Positions 17,891 to 25,823 of a DNA stretch of 64,000 bases are shown piece by piece; the first letter of the stretch is position 1; every line of letters begins with the position of its first letter. The DNA is from AP-15 sp963702685 (lineage in GTDB: Bacteria; Pseudomonadota; Alphaproteobacteria; ATCC43930; CGMCC-115725): positions 310,001-374,000 of the forward strand of contig CAVPDQ010000009.1 of the NCBI GenBank assembly GCA_963702685.1, in the 5' to 3' direction. The notes beneath the pieces were generated by a model. The model had not been told where the DNA came from and did no database searches. It was given only the letters and a program-made list of their open reading frames with translations. The position numbers and the translations under genes are program-made.

Positions 17891-20800
17891 GCGCGTTGCG
17901 AGGCTGAGAGGCGAAAGATCAACGAAGGGTTGATCTCGGGGTCGAGGCGAAAGCGCTGGCGTGCGCCGCGCAGCCGAGACACGGCCCCGGTAAACGCCTC
18001 GGCCAGCTCGAATTCGTCCTCGTCGGTCAAGCCGAGCGCCGTCAGCGGCAGCTCGACCTCGCCCTCGTGAACGGCATGCGGATCGAGGTTGACGACGACG
18101 ACGACGGCATTCGGCGGATCGACGGACGTCTTGGCATAGGCGAGAATGCTCGCCTCGTCGCAACCGAGAAAGCGCAGGCTCGGAAATTTTTGCAATGCAG
18201 GGTTCTCGCGGCGAAAGCGGTTGACGATGCGGATGTCGTCCTTGATGTTGCCGGGCCGGTCCCAATCCCAGACTTTATATTCGTATTTCTCGGAGCTCAG
18301 GTATTCCTCACGCCCCGGCAGCGGCGTATTCTCGCATAATTCAAAACCATTGTAGATGCCGTAGGCTGGCGACAGGGTCGCAGCCAGCACCAGGCGGATG
18401 CGGAAGGCGGCCCGGCCGCCCTGCTGCAGAAATTCCGGCAGAATGTCGGGCGTGTTGGTAAAAAAGTTCGGGCGGAAATATTCGCTGGTCGGAAACTTAG
18501 TCAGCTCGGTCAGATATTCGGTCAGCTCGCTCTTTGTATTGCGCCAAGTAAAATAGGTATAGGACTGGCTGAACCCCGCTTTGGCCAGCGCCCGCATCAT
18601 TTTCGGCCGGGTAAAGGCTTCGGCCAGGAAAATCGCCTCGGGGCAGTGCTGTTTGATCTCGCGGATCAGCCATTCCCAAAACGGCATCGGCTTGGTGTGC
18701 GGGTTGTCGACGCGAAAGATGCGCACGCCCGCCCCGACCCAGAACAGCACGATATCGCGCAGCGCCGCCCATAAAGCATCGCGGTCGCTGGTGTCGAAAT
18801 CGACATTGACGATGTCTTCGTACTTTTTGGGCGGATTCTCGGCGTATCGGAGCGAGCCGTCCGGGCGAAAGCGAAACCACTGCGGGTGCTCGCGCACCCA
18901 AGGATGGTCGGGCGCGCATTGCACGGCGAAATCGAGCGCCACCTCCAACCCGTGCGCTGCCGCAGCGCGGACAAAGCGGCGGAAATCGTCGAGCGTGCCG
19001 AGCCCGGGCTCGACCGCGCAATGGCCGCCATCCTCTGAGCCGATTGCGTAAGGGCTGCCTGGGTCGCCGGGTGCGGCGCGCGGCTCGTTGTTTTTTCCTT
19101 TGCGGTTCACTCGGCCGATCGGATGGATCGGCGGCAAATAGACGACATCGAAGCCGAGCCCTGCGATTTCGGGAAGGCGCGCAATACAGTCGTCGAAGGT
19201 GGCGCTTTTGCCGGGCTCGCGGCCCTGGCTGCGCGCGAACATCTCGTACCATGCCGAAAATCGCGCCGCCTTGCGATCGACGACGACCTCGAGCTCCGGC
19301 ATCGCGGTTGTCGGGTCGGGCCGCGTGGCGTTGCGCGCGATCAGCGCTTGCACCGGGCGGGATAAAAGCAACTCCGCGCGGCTCGCCTCGTCGCTGCGAT
19401 CGAATTGGTCGAGCAGCCGGCGGATGGCGTTTGCGTCTTCGGCTTTGGCCCCGGCCGCGACTTCGGCGACGATGGCCCGGCCTTCGCGCAGCTCGAGCGA
19501 AATCTCTTGCCGGGCGTCGCGCTTTTTCTCGATTTCTTCGCGCCAGCTTTCAAAGCGGTCGGTCCAGGCTTCGATCGTGTAATGCCATATGCCGGGCCAG
19601 GTCAGCGCAAAGCGCCCGACCCAGCGGTCGTTGTCGAAGAATTCGAGCGGCGCTTCCTGCCACGCTCCGTTTTCGTGACGGTATTTGACCACCGCCCGCA
19701 GCTTGTCGTGACCGTCGCGAAAAATATCGGCCCAAACCTCGAAGAAATCGCCTTCGATGCGCTTTACCGGGTAGCGGCCGCCATCGAGCTGCGGATAGAC
19801 GTCCTCGATCTGGATCCGCGCCTCGGGCCGCCACCGATCCGGCATCGCCGAATGCGGTATCACATTGGCCGGTAGGCGCACCACGCGCACCGCGAGCGGC
19901 TCGACGGCAACCGGATCTGGCGCCGGCGCGCCCTCGAAGACGCGCGGCTGCCGCGGGTCGCGGTTGACCAGGATCAGCGCCCGATCGTCCGTGCTCGCCG
20001 CTCGCCGCTCCAGCACGATGAGCCCTTCCTGCCCGCTCGGCAACAGCCGTTGCGGCCCTTCCTCGTTCAACGGGGGAACCGCCGATTTCTCGGCATTGAC
20101 CGCGGCAATAAAGGGGCTGAGGTCGAACCGCCTCGGCTCGGGCGGCTCGTCGCCTCGCATCACTACCGGCAATCGCCGCTCCCATCCGAATTCGAAGCCC
20201 ATCGGCATCAATACGCCCGCGGAATATGCCGCGGCGAAGGCGTAAGCTTGGCGATAGCGTGGCTCGATCTCGGCTTCGGGCGTCCCGGCGGCGCGCAATT
20301 CGGCTGCCAGCCGCGGTGTGTCGTGGCTCTCGGGAAAGCCGATCGACGGCGCGATATGGCGAAACAACTCATATTGGTCGAGCAGCCACGGGCTTTTGAA
20401 ATCCCACCATTTGACGCTGTTGTATAGATAGTCGAAGCCGGCGCCGGCGAGCGCCAGCACGGCCTCCTTTGGCGCGCCCACGGTCTCGGCGCAGAACAAC
20501 GCATCGGGCATGGCCGTCTTGGCGGCGTCGGTCAGCGTTCGCCAGATTTCGGTCGGCACCTTATAGGCCGCGTCACAGCGAAACCCGCCAAAGCCGAGAC
20601 CCAGATAATGGCCCACGACCTCCTGAAAATAAGCCACGACTTCGTCGCGCCGCGGTCCCCGGTAATCGAGCTCGGCAAGGTCGCCCCATTCGGTTTTGCG
20701 GCGCGGGTCGGCCGGGTCGCTCGCCGAGGGCGTGAGAATTGCACCCTTCGCGTCATGCGCAAACCAATCGGGATGGCGGCGCACCAGCTCGCTGTCTTTC

Positions 20801-21105
20801 GAGGTATGGTTGAGCACGAGATCCATGATCACGCGCAGCCTGCACTCTTTTGCCGCGGCGGTGAATTCGCTCAGCAGCCGGTCGTCGCCGAGGCTCTCGC
20901 CGCCGCGCAGCCGCGGGTTCAACCGGTAATAATCCTTGACGGCGTAGAGGCTTCCGGAAAACCCGGGAAAATGAAACGGGTTGAGATAGACCGCGTTGAA
21001 GCCCATCGCCGCAATGCGCGGCAGATGTTCGGCCCATTGCCGAACGGTCCCGGCCAATGTCGGAAAGAGGTTATAGATACGCAGGCCGTCGCGCACGAAA
21101 TCCAC
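17887..21105 (-). CDS. glgE: GlgE maltosyltransferase with an extra N-terminal GH13 domain
   Basis: A 1072-residue protein. From about residue 430 it is a full-length GlgE, alpha-1,4-glucan:maltose-1-phosphate maltosyltransferase: IEDVYPQLDGGRYPVKR, FDVVYLPPIHPIG, nucleophile region FRVDNPHTKPMPFWEW, acid/base region IFLAEAFTRP and FTNTPDILPEFLQ. Residues ~1-400 are a separate GH13 alpha-amylase-like domain with its own apparent triad, in FRCDAAYK, LFCAETVG and PESHDTPRLA. GlgE extends glucan chains with maltosyl units from maltose-1-phosphate, made by the next gene. It is the first gene of the glucan operon. The role of the N-terminal domain is unknown; hydrolysis or transfer on the nascent glucan is plausible. 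Confidence 0.92.
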   Translation of the reverse strand: MDFVRDGLRIYNLFPTLAGTVRQWAEHLPRIAAMGFNAVYLNPFHFPGFSGSLYAVKDYYRLNPRLRGGESLGDDRLLSEFTAAAKECRLRVIMDLVLNHTSKDSELVRRHPDWFAHDAKGAILTPSASDPADPRRKTEWGDLAELDYRGPRRDEVVAYFQEVVGHYLGLGFGGFRCDAAYKVPTEIWRTLTDAAKTAMPDALFCAETVGAPKEAVLALAGAGFDYLYNSVKWWDFKSPWLLDQYELFRHIAPSIGFPESHDTPRLAAELRAAGTPEAEIEPRYRQAYAFAAAYSAGVLMPMGFEFGWERRLPVVMRGDEPPEPRRFDLSPFIAAVNAEKSAVPPLNEEGPQRLLPSGQEGLIVLERRAASTDDRALILVNRDPRQPRVFEGAPAPDPVAVEPLAVRVVRLPANVIPHSAMPDRWRPEARIQIEDVYPQLDGGRYPVKRIEGDFFEVWADIFRDGHDKLRAVVKYRHENGAWQEAPLEFFDNDRWVGRFALTWPGIWHYTIEAWTDRFESWREEIEKKRDARQEISLELREGRAIVAEVAAGAKAEDANAIRRLLDQFDRSDEASRAELLLSRPVQALIARNATRPDPTTAMPELEVVVDRKAARFSAWYEMFARSQGREPGKSATFDDCIARLPEIAGLGFDVVYLPPIHPIGRVNRKGKNNEPRAAPGDPGSPYAIGSEDGGHCAVEPGLGTLDDFRRFVRAAAAHGLEVALDFAVQCAPDHPWVREHPQWFRFRPDGSLRYAENPPKKYEDIVNVDFDTSDRDALWAALRDIVLFWVGAGVRIFRVDNPHTKPMPFWEWLIREIKQHCPEAIFLAEAFTRPKMMRALAKAGFSQSYTYFTWRNTKSELTEYLTELTKFPTSEYFRPNFFTNTPDILPEFLQQGGRAAFRIRLVLAATLSPAYGIYNGFELCENTPLPGREEYLSSEKYEYKVWDWDRPGNIKDDIRIVNRFRRENPALQKFPSLRFLGCDEASILAYAKTSVDPPNAVVVVVNLDPHAVHEGEVELPLTALGLTDEDEFELAEAFTGAVSRLRGARQRFRLDPEINPSLIFRLSASQRA

Positions 21106-21221
21106 CCCCGGTCAATCGCCCGTCGCCGCGCCAGAGCGCAGCCGACGATCAATGCCGCAGAACTTTTGGGCATTCGTGCGGTCAACCAACCGCGGCGCGC
21201 AACGGTTCCCCGATCTGCGCG

Positions 21222-22767
21222 TCAGACGACGACCTCGATCAGGTAAGGACCGGGTGCGGCGATGCCCTCGGCGAGCCGCCGGTTGAATTCCTCCATGGTC
21301 TCGACCCGTGCGCCCGGCACCCCCATGCCTTTGGCGAGGCTCACCCAATCGAGGTCGGGCCGGTCGAGGTCGAGCATGTCGAGCGCCTTGCGGCCGGGGT
21401 TGCCGGCGCCGACATTGGCCAATTCGCCCTTCAGGATCTGGTAGCTGCGGTTCGAGAACAGCAAGGGTCGTCACGTCGAGCCCTTCGCGCGCCTGCGTCC
21501 ACAGCGACTGCAGCGTGTACATGCCGCTGCCGTCGCCTTCGAGGCAGACGATTTTGCGGTCGGGGCAGGCGATTGCGGCCCCGGTCGCGACCGGCAGGCC
21601 GAGCCCGATCGACCCGCCCATGTTGGAGAGCCAGTCATGCGGGGCGGCCATGCGGGTCGGCGCGAAAAAGCCGCGCCCGGTCGTCACCGCTTCGTCGGCG
21701 ACGATCGCGTTTTCCGGCAGGAGTGCCGCGAGCGAGGCGCCGAGCGTTTCGGGTGTGATCCGCCCGGTCGCCGGCGGACCCGGCGGCTCGTTGCCGACCG
21801 GCGCCGGGGTCGAGCGGGCGCCGACCTCGTCGGCCAGGGCTTCGAGCGCGCCGATCAAATCCTCGTCGAGCCGGGCCAGCACATGGCCTTGGGCGTCGGC
21901 CGGCGCCAACAGGCTCGGCTTGTCGGGATAGGCAAAAAACGCGACCGGCATCTTGGCCCCGACCAGGACGATATGCTTGAGCCCGGCCAATACCTTGACC
22001 GCCTGATCGACGACATAGGGGATGCGCTCGACAAAGACCCGCCCGCGCCCGCGCTGGGTGCGCGCGTTCGAGCCCTGCGCCAGCAGCCGCGCCCCGGTTT
22101 TGGCGGCGATGCGGGCGGCAAGCTCCAGCCCGTCGGCCCGCAAGGCGCGGCCGGTGAGGAGGATCAGCGCCGGCTCGCCCGAGCGCAGCACCCGTGCGGC
22201 CTCCGCCACCGCTTCGCGCGACACCGGCTTCGGCGCCGGCGCCGGTGCCACAGCCGCCGGACCCGAGCCCTCGTTCCAGGCGGTGTCGGCCGGCAGGATC
22301 AGGGTCGCGATTTGGCCCGGCGGCTGGCGCGCGGCGGAAATGGCAGCAGCGCCGTCGGCGGCGATCGATTTGGCATCGGGCGAGGTCTTGACCCAGTGCG
22401 AGGAAGGCCGCGCCAATCCTTCGATGTCGGAGGTCAGCGGCGCATCGTATTTGCGGTGGTAGGTGGCGTGGTCGCCGACGATGTTGACCATCGGGCTCGA
22501 CGCCTTGTTGGCGTTGTGGATGTTGGCGAGCCCGTTGGCGAGCCCGGGGCCGAGATGGAGCAGGGTGGCGGCCGGCTTGTCGCTCATCCGCGCATAGCCG
22601 TCGGCGGCACCGGTCACAACGCCCTCGAACAGCCCCAGAACGCAGCGCATGCCGTCCACCCGGTCGAGGGCGGCGACAAAATGCATCTCCGAGGTGCCGG
22701 GATTGGCAAAGCAATGATCGACGCCGCCGCCGACCAAGGTGCGCACCAGGCTTTCCGCGCCGTTCAT
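21222..22767 (-). pseudogene. ThDP-dependent enzyme, acetolactate synthase/benzoylformate decarboxylase-like, +1 frameshift
   Basis: The repaired product of about 514 residues has the three-domain layout of ThDP decarboxylases. The N terminus holds the catalytic Glu region (CVLGLFEGVVTGAADGYARM), followed by LLHLGPGLANGLANIHNA, and the C-terminal cofactor motif begins at CLEGDGSGMYTLQSLWTQ. After DVTTL the frame breaks: SNRSYQILKGELANVGAGN and the true C terminus PYLIEVVV lie in the next frame, ending at 21222. One extra base in the GGG at 21465-21467 explains it. The start at 22767 (MNGAESLVRTLV) has GGAG upstream. Substrate unknown; the nearby catabolic genes suggest a 2-oxo-acid decarboxylase. 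Confidence 0.8.
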
Positions 22768-22944
22768 CGAGCGTCTCCGATCCGAGGCAGTTCGAGGCAA
22801 TAGCCCGCCCCTAAGCTATTCGAAGAGTGCCGCGATGTCGCGGGCCGAAAGCCGCCCCATTTACAACAACCGGCGCAAATCGTCGAAGCCGAGCTCGGCC
22901 TGGCGCGCGGATCAGTTGGCGCGGCCGGACGACGGGCAGACCGC

Positions 22945-23202
22945 TCACGCCTCCTCGATGGCGACGGCAACCGTTTCGGCGATGCCGCCGTGCCGCGGCG
23001 CCGGGTCTTCGCGAGGGATCGGCAAACCGTCTTTGGCAAGCGCTTCGAGGTAACCGCGCACCGCATCGGCCGCCATCGCACGGGCCTCCTCGAGCGTATC
23101 GCCCTCCGTCACCAACCCCGGCAGCGACGGACAGGTGACGACGTAACCGCCCTCTTCGGCAGGCTCGAACAAAACGGTGTAGCGATATTGATGCGCGCTC
23201 AC
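22945..23202 (-). CDS. HicB-family antitoxin, apparently without HicA
   Basis: An 85-residue protein with the HicB-like fold signature YTVLFEPAEEGGYVVTCPSLPGLVTEGDTLEEARAMAADAV. HicB proteins neutralise the HicA mRNA interferase. The start is taken as GTG at 23202 because GGAGGTGG lies a few bases upstream; longer in-frame extensions have no RBS and unlike sequence. No HicA (the small dsRBD-like toxin with a conserved His) is visible in the ~400 bp either side, so this is an orphan antitoxin or a remnant. The 144 bp between it and the ThDP gene hold no supported gene. Confidence 0.75.
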   Translation of the reverse strand: MSAHQYRYTVLFEPAEEGGYVVTCPSLPGLVTEGDTLEEARAMAADAVRGYLEALAKDGLPIPREDPAPRHGGIAETVAVAIEEA

Positions 23203-23401
23203 GACCCACCTCCGCCCTTCGGGGTCTATACACCAACGAAACCGAGCCGACGCAATCGGTAGCGAGGACCCGCAGCTCTTGCTCAGCAGGCACCGCCAAT
23301 TTTCGCCCCGGCTCAAACCGCGGGCGGGAGGATCCGACCATCGGGGCTGGAACCGACCGAAACGTCCGCCAAACCTTTTGGCGCTTCGCGAGAGAATTTC
23401 G
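23203..23401. other. Gap without a recognised gene
   Basis: About 200 bp upstream of the HicB gene with no supported gene. It ends at a dispersed palindromic repeat. Confidence 0.4.
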
Positions 23402-23487
23402 TTCGTGCCCGGACCATGGTCCGGGCATCCACGCCTTCACCGCTGCCGATTAAAGACGGGGATGGCCGCGACAAGCGCGGCCACGAA
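23402..23487. repeat. Dispersed palindromic repeat, family A copy 1
   Basis: An 86-bp unit bounded by TTCGTG and CACGAA. It contains the palindrome CCCGGACCATGGTCCGGG, then CATCCACGCCTTC and GATTAAAGAC, and a second hairpin around GGCCGCGACAAGCGCGGCC. A second copy in the same orientation lies at 24061-24143. The two copies flank a pair of small ORFs. Confidence 0.75.
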
Positions 23488-23502
23488 CGAGGAAGGGCCG
23501 GG

Positions 23503-23820
23503 ATGTATCAAGGCCGGCGCGCGCGGCCGAGCCTTCTCGGAGCTGGGAAGGGTCTGGTTGCCGCCACCACCATTAGGGTCGGCGTACGCCGGAGTGGTGA
23601 TAACGGTCGAAATTGCGACCGTATCACCGCGCGGGAGGTGCACCTGCTCAACACGACCGCATGGCTTTTGACCCTGCACCGCGAGGGCCTGCTGCCGGAA
23701 GGGCTGGAGCTGGTGGAAGAGATCAACTCTGCCCGGGCGACGCCGCTGCTGCCGTTCGAGAAAACCGGGCTCAGCAAGCGGGTGCGATCGAGCTGGCTGC
23801 GCCGGAGCTTTGAACGATGA
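23503..23820 (+). CDS. Hypothetical small protein, first of an overlapping pair
   Basis: A 105-codon ORF starting at an ATG preceded by GAGGAAGGG. The N-terminal third looks low in information; the C-terminal ~65 residues (TAREVHLLNTTAWLLTLHRE... to SSWLRRSFER) look like real protein. Its TGA overlaps the start of the next ORF as ATGA, and such tight coupling argues that at least the 3' part is real. The family is not recognised. The two-gene size and layout resemble a toxin-antitoxin pair, but no diagnostic motif is seen. The start could lie further downstream. Confidence 0.4.
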   Translation: MYQGRRARPSLLGAGKGLVAATTIRVGVRRSGDNGRNCDRITAREVHLLNTTAWLLTLHREGLLPEGLELVEEINSARATPLLPFEKTGLSKRVRSSWLRRSFER

Positions 23821-24047
23821 ATGAAGACCTAATAGGCAACTCTCTCGCCGACGTGCTGGAAAAGCTCGAAAAAGGCAAGATCGGGCATGGTGCTGCGATG
23901 GAATGGCTCGCCATCGACAGCTTTGACGATTTGGTCGAGATCATGCACGCGAACGGCCGGTTGATGCCCGGCCATCAGCCGATGCGCGTGGCACCGGAAA
24001 CCCGCGAGCTGGTGCGACGGATATTCCGGCGTCACCCAGAAGAGTAG
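23817..24047 (+). CDS. Hypothetical small acidic/helical protein, second of the pair
   Basis: A 76-residue ORF (MNEDLIGNSLADVLEKLEKGKIGHGAAMEWLAIDSFDDL... to RRIFRRHPEE) overlapping the upstream ORF by ATGA. It looks like a genuine soluble, mostly helical protein with a basic C terminus. No family is recognised. The pair sits between two same-orientation copies of repeat family A. Confidence 0.55.
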   Translation: MNEDLIGNSLADVLEKLEKGKIGHGAAMEWLAIDSFDDLVEIMHANGRLMPGHQPMRVAPETRELVRRIFRRHPEE

Positions 24048-24060
24048 AAAGCTTCAGCCT

Positions 24061-24143
24061 TCGTTTCTGCCCGGACCAAGGTCCGGGCATCCACGCCTTC
24101 GCCGCCACCGATTAAAGACATGGATGGCCGCGACGAGCGGCCG
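24061..24143. repeat. Dispersed palindromic repeat, family A copy 2
   Basis: Same orientation and architecture as 23402-23487: CCCGGACCAAGGTCCGGGCATCCACGCCTTC, then ATTAAAGACATGGATGGCCGCGACGAGCGGCC. It ends immediately before the stop codon of the leftward monooxygenase gene. Confidence 0.7.
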
Positions 24144-25511
24144 CTATACGCCGGCGACGGCCTCGCGTAGCTGCGGCGTCCAGCCCGGCTGGTCGAAGAC
24201 GCTCGGCGGCCAGTCGAGACCGTAATGGTCGCGCAGCATCGTGCCCTCGTATTCGGTGCGGAAGAGCCCGCGCCGCTGCAGGATCGGGATCACCTCGGCG
24301 CTGAACGCGTCGAGCTGCGCCGGCAACAGCGGCGGCATGATGTTGAACCCGTCCGCCGCACCCTCGGCGAACCAGTCCGCGATCAGATCGGCGATCTGCT
24401 CCGGCGTCCCGGCGGTGACGAAATGCCCGCGCGCGCCGGCGAGGTAGCCGAGCAATTGCCGCAAGGTCGGCTTGTCGCGTTTGACCAGGTTCAGGATCAC
24501 CTCGGTGCGGCTGCGTGCCGCCTCGACCGAAGCGGTGTCCGGGAAGTCGGCGGGGGAGAGCGGCCGATCGAGCGGCAGATGCGCGAAATCATGCCCGCCG
24601 AAACGGCCGGAGAGCCGCTTGCGCCCGACCTCCGGGTCGGTCAGCTCGTTGACCTCGCGTGAGAGGCGCTGCGCCTCGGCTTCGGTCGCGGCGAGCATCG
24701 GGCTGAGGCCGGGAAGGATCAGAACGTGCTCCGCCGAGCGCCCCTCGGCGGCGGCGAGCTGCTTCAAATCGGCATAGAATTCCTGGGCGGTCGCCTTTGC
24801 CATATGGGCGGTGAAGACCGCGTCGGCGTGCCGCGCGGCAAAGCGGCGGCCGGTATCGGACGAGCCTGCCTGCACCAGCACCGGACGGCCCTGCGGGCAG
24901 CGCGGCAGGTTGAGCGGCCCGGCGACCGAATAGAAATCGCCGCGATGGTTGATCGATGTCATCCGCTCGCGGCGCGCATAGATGCCCGAGGCGCGGTCGT
25001 CGATGACGGCATCGGCGGCCCAGCTGTCCCACAGCGCGTTGACGACGGTCATGAATTCTTCGCCGCGGGTGTAGCGGTCGGCATGGCTCGGCTGCCCGGC
25101 GCCGCCGTAATTTTCCGCTGCGGTCGCCAGCCACGAGGTGACGATGTTCCAGGCGGCGCGGCCGTTGCTGATATGGTCGATCGAGGCGAACTGGCGGGCG
25201 AGGTTGAAGGGCTCGGTATAGGTCGTGGACGCGGTCGCGATCAGCCCCACCCTCTTCGTCGCCATCGCAATTGCGGCCAATACCGTGATCGGCTCGAGCC
25301 AGGTGCGCGGCGCCTGCGCGACATCGCCGCCGAGCGCCAGCTGGTCGGCAAAAAAGATCGAATCGAACAGCGCCGCCTCGGCGCGCTGCGCCAGATCGAC
25401 GTAATAGCGGATATCCGTGAGCGGCAGCGGCGACGACGCCGGATGGCGCCACGACGCCTCGTGATGGCCGCGGCTGTGGATAAAGAGGTTCAGATGCAGC
25501 TGCCGTTTCAT
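24144..25511 (-). CDS. LLM-class flavin-dependent monooxygenase, NtaA/SnaA/DszA type
   Basis: A 455-residue reduced-flavin monooxygenase of the nitrilotriacetate/dibenzothiophene-sulfone monooxygenase branch of the luciferase family. Marks are the N-terminal LNLFIHSRGHHEASWRHP, SIFFADQLAL, the segment RVGLIATASTTYTEPFNLAR, HISNGRAAWNIVTSW and PVLVQAGSSDTGRRFAARHAD. Enzymes of this type need FMNH2 from a partner reductase, which is not visible here. The start at 25511 (MKRQLHLNLF) is chosen over 25529 by family alignment and an upstream GAGG. The substrate is unknown; neighbours suggest degradation of an organic acid or sulfur/nitrogen compound. Confidence 0.88.
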   Translation of the reverse strand: MKRQLHLNLFIHSRGHHEASWRHPASSPLPLTDIRYYVDLAQRAEAALFDSIFFADQLALGGDVAQAPRTWLEPITVLAAIAMATKRVGLIATASTTYTEPFNLARQFASIDHISNGRAAWNIVTSWLATAAENYGGAGQPSHADRYTRGEEFMTVVNALWDSWAADAVIDDRASGIYARRERMTSINHRGDFYSVAGPLNLPRCPQGRPVLVQAGSSDTGRRFAARHADAVFTAHMAKATAQEFYADLKQLAAAEGRSAEHVLILPGLSPMLAATEAEAQRLSREVNELTDPEVGRKRLSGRFGGHDFAHLPLDRPLSPADFPDTASVEAARSRTEVILNLVKRDKPTLRQLLGYLAGARGHFVTAGTPEQIADLIADWFAEGAADGFNIMPPLLPAQLDAFSAEVIPILQRRGLFRTEYEGTMLRDHYGLDWPPSVFDQPGWTPQLREAVAGV

Positions 25512-25680
25512 CGCGCCCGGTCCTCGCAATCGCCGCCCGCCTATCGGCAGCGGCAGCCGCCAAACCTACCCCGAAACGAGCAAGCGTAGGGCGGAAAAGC
25601 ACAGCGCATTCCGCCGTTCTTCGAAAGGAAGAGGCCCGGACCGCCTCGCGCAAAATGTCGATCTGCGTCCCCAGCAGCTC

Positions 25681-25806
25681 GTAGGATGGGTTGAGCGGAA
25701 GGCGAAACCCATCATTGCCGGCGCGAACGCGTTCCTCAGCGCTTAACCGTCGGTCGCCGAGCCGGGATTGCGATGGGTTTCGCTGCGCTCAACCCATCCG
25801 ACGACT
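25681..25806. repeat. Dispersed inverted repeat, family C
   Basis: The left arm GTAGGATGGGTTGAGCGG plus GCGAAACCCATC is mirrored by the right arm GATGGGTTTCGCTGCGCTCAACCCATCC, with about 70 bp between them. The arms would form a long hairpin. A half copy of the same family occurs at 42486-42520. The element fills most of the 300-bp gap between the monooxygenase and CoA-transferase genes; nothing else is seen there. Confidence 0.75.
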
Positions 25807-25823
25807 ATCCCTGATGACGAGCG

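Noticed and set aside
14516..18265. A longer 1249-codon treS start
   Set aside because: The first 125 codons overlap glgE in another frame and are Arg-rich. The ATG at 17890 overlaps the glgE stop and begins the known TreS N terminus.
22811..22944. A HicA toxin gene downstream of the HicB antitoxin
   Set aside because: Both frames contain early stops and no HicA-like conserved His motif. The stretch is treated as non-coding or eroded.
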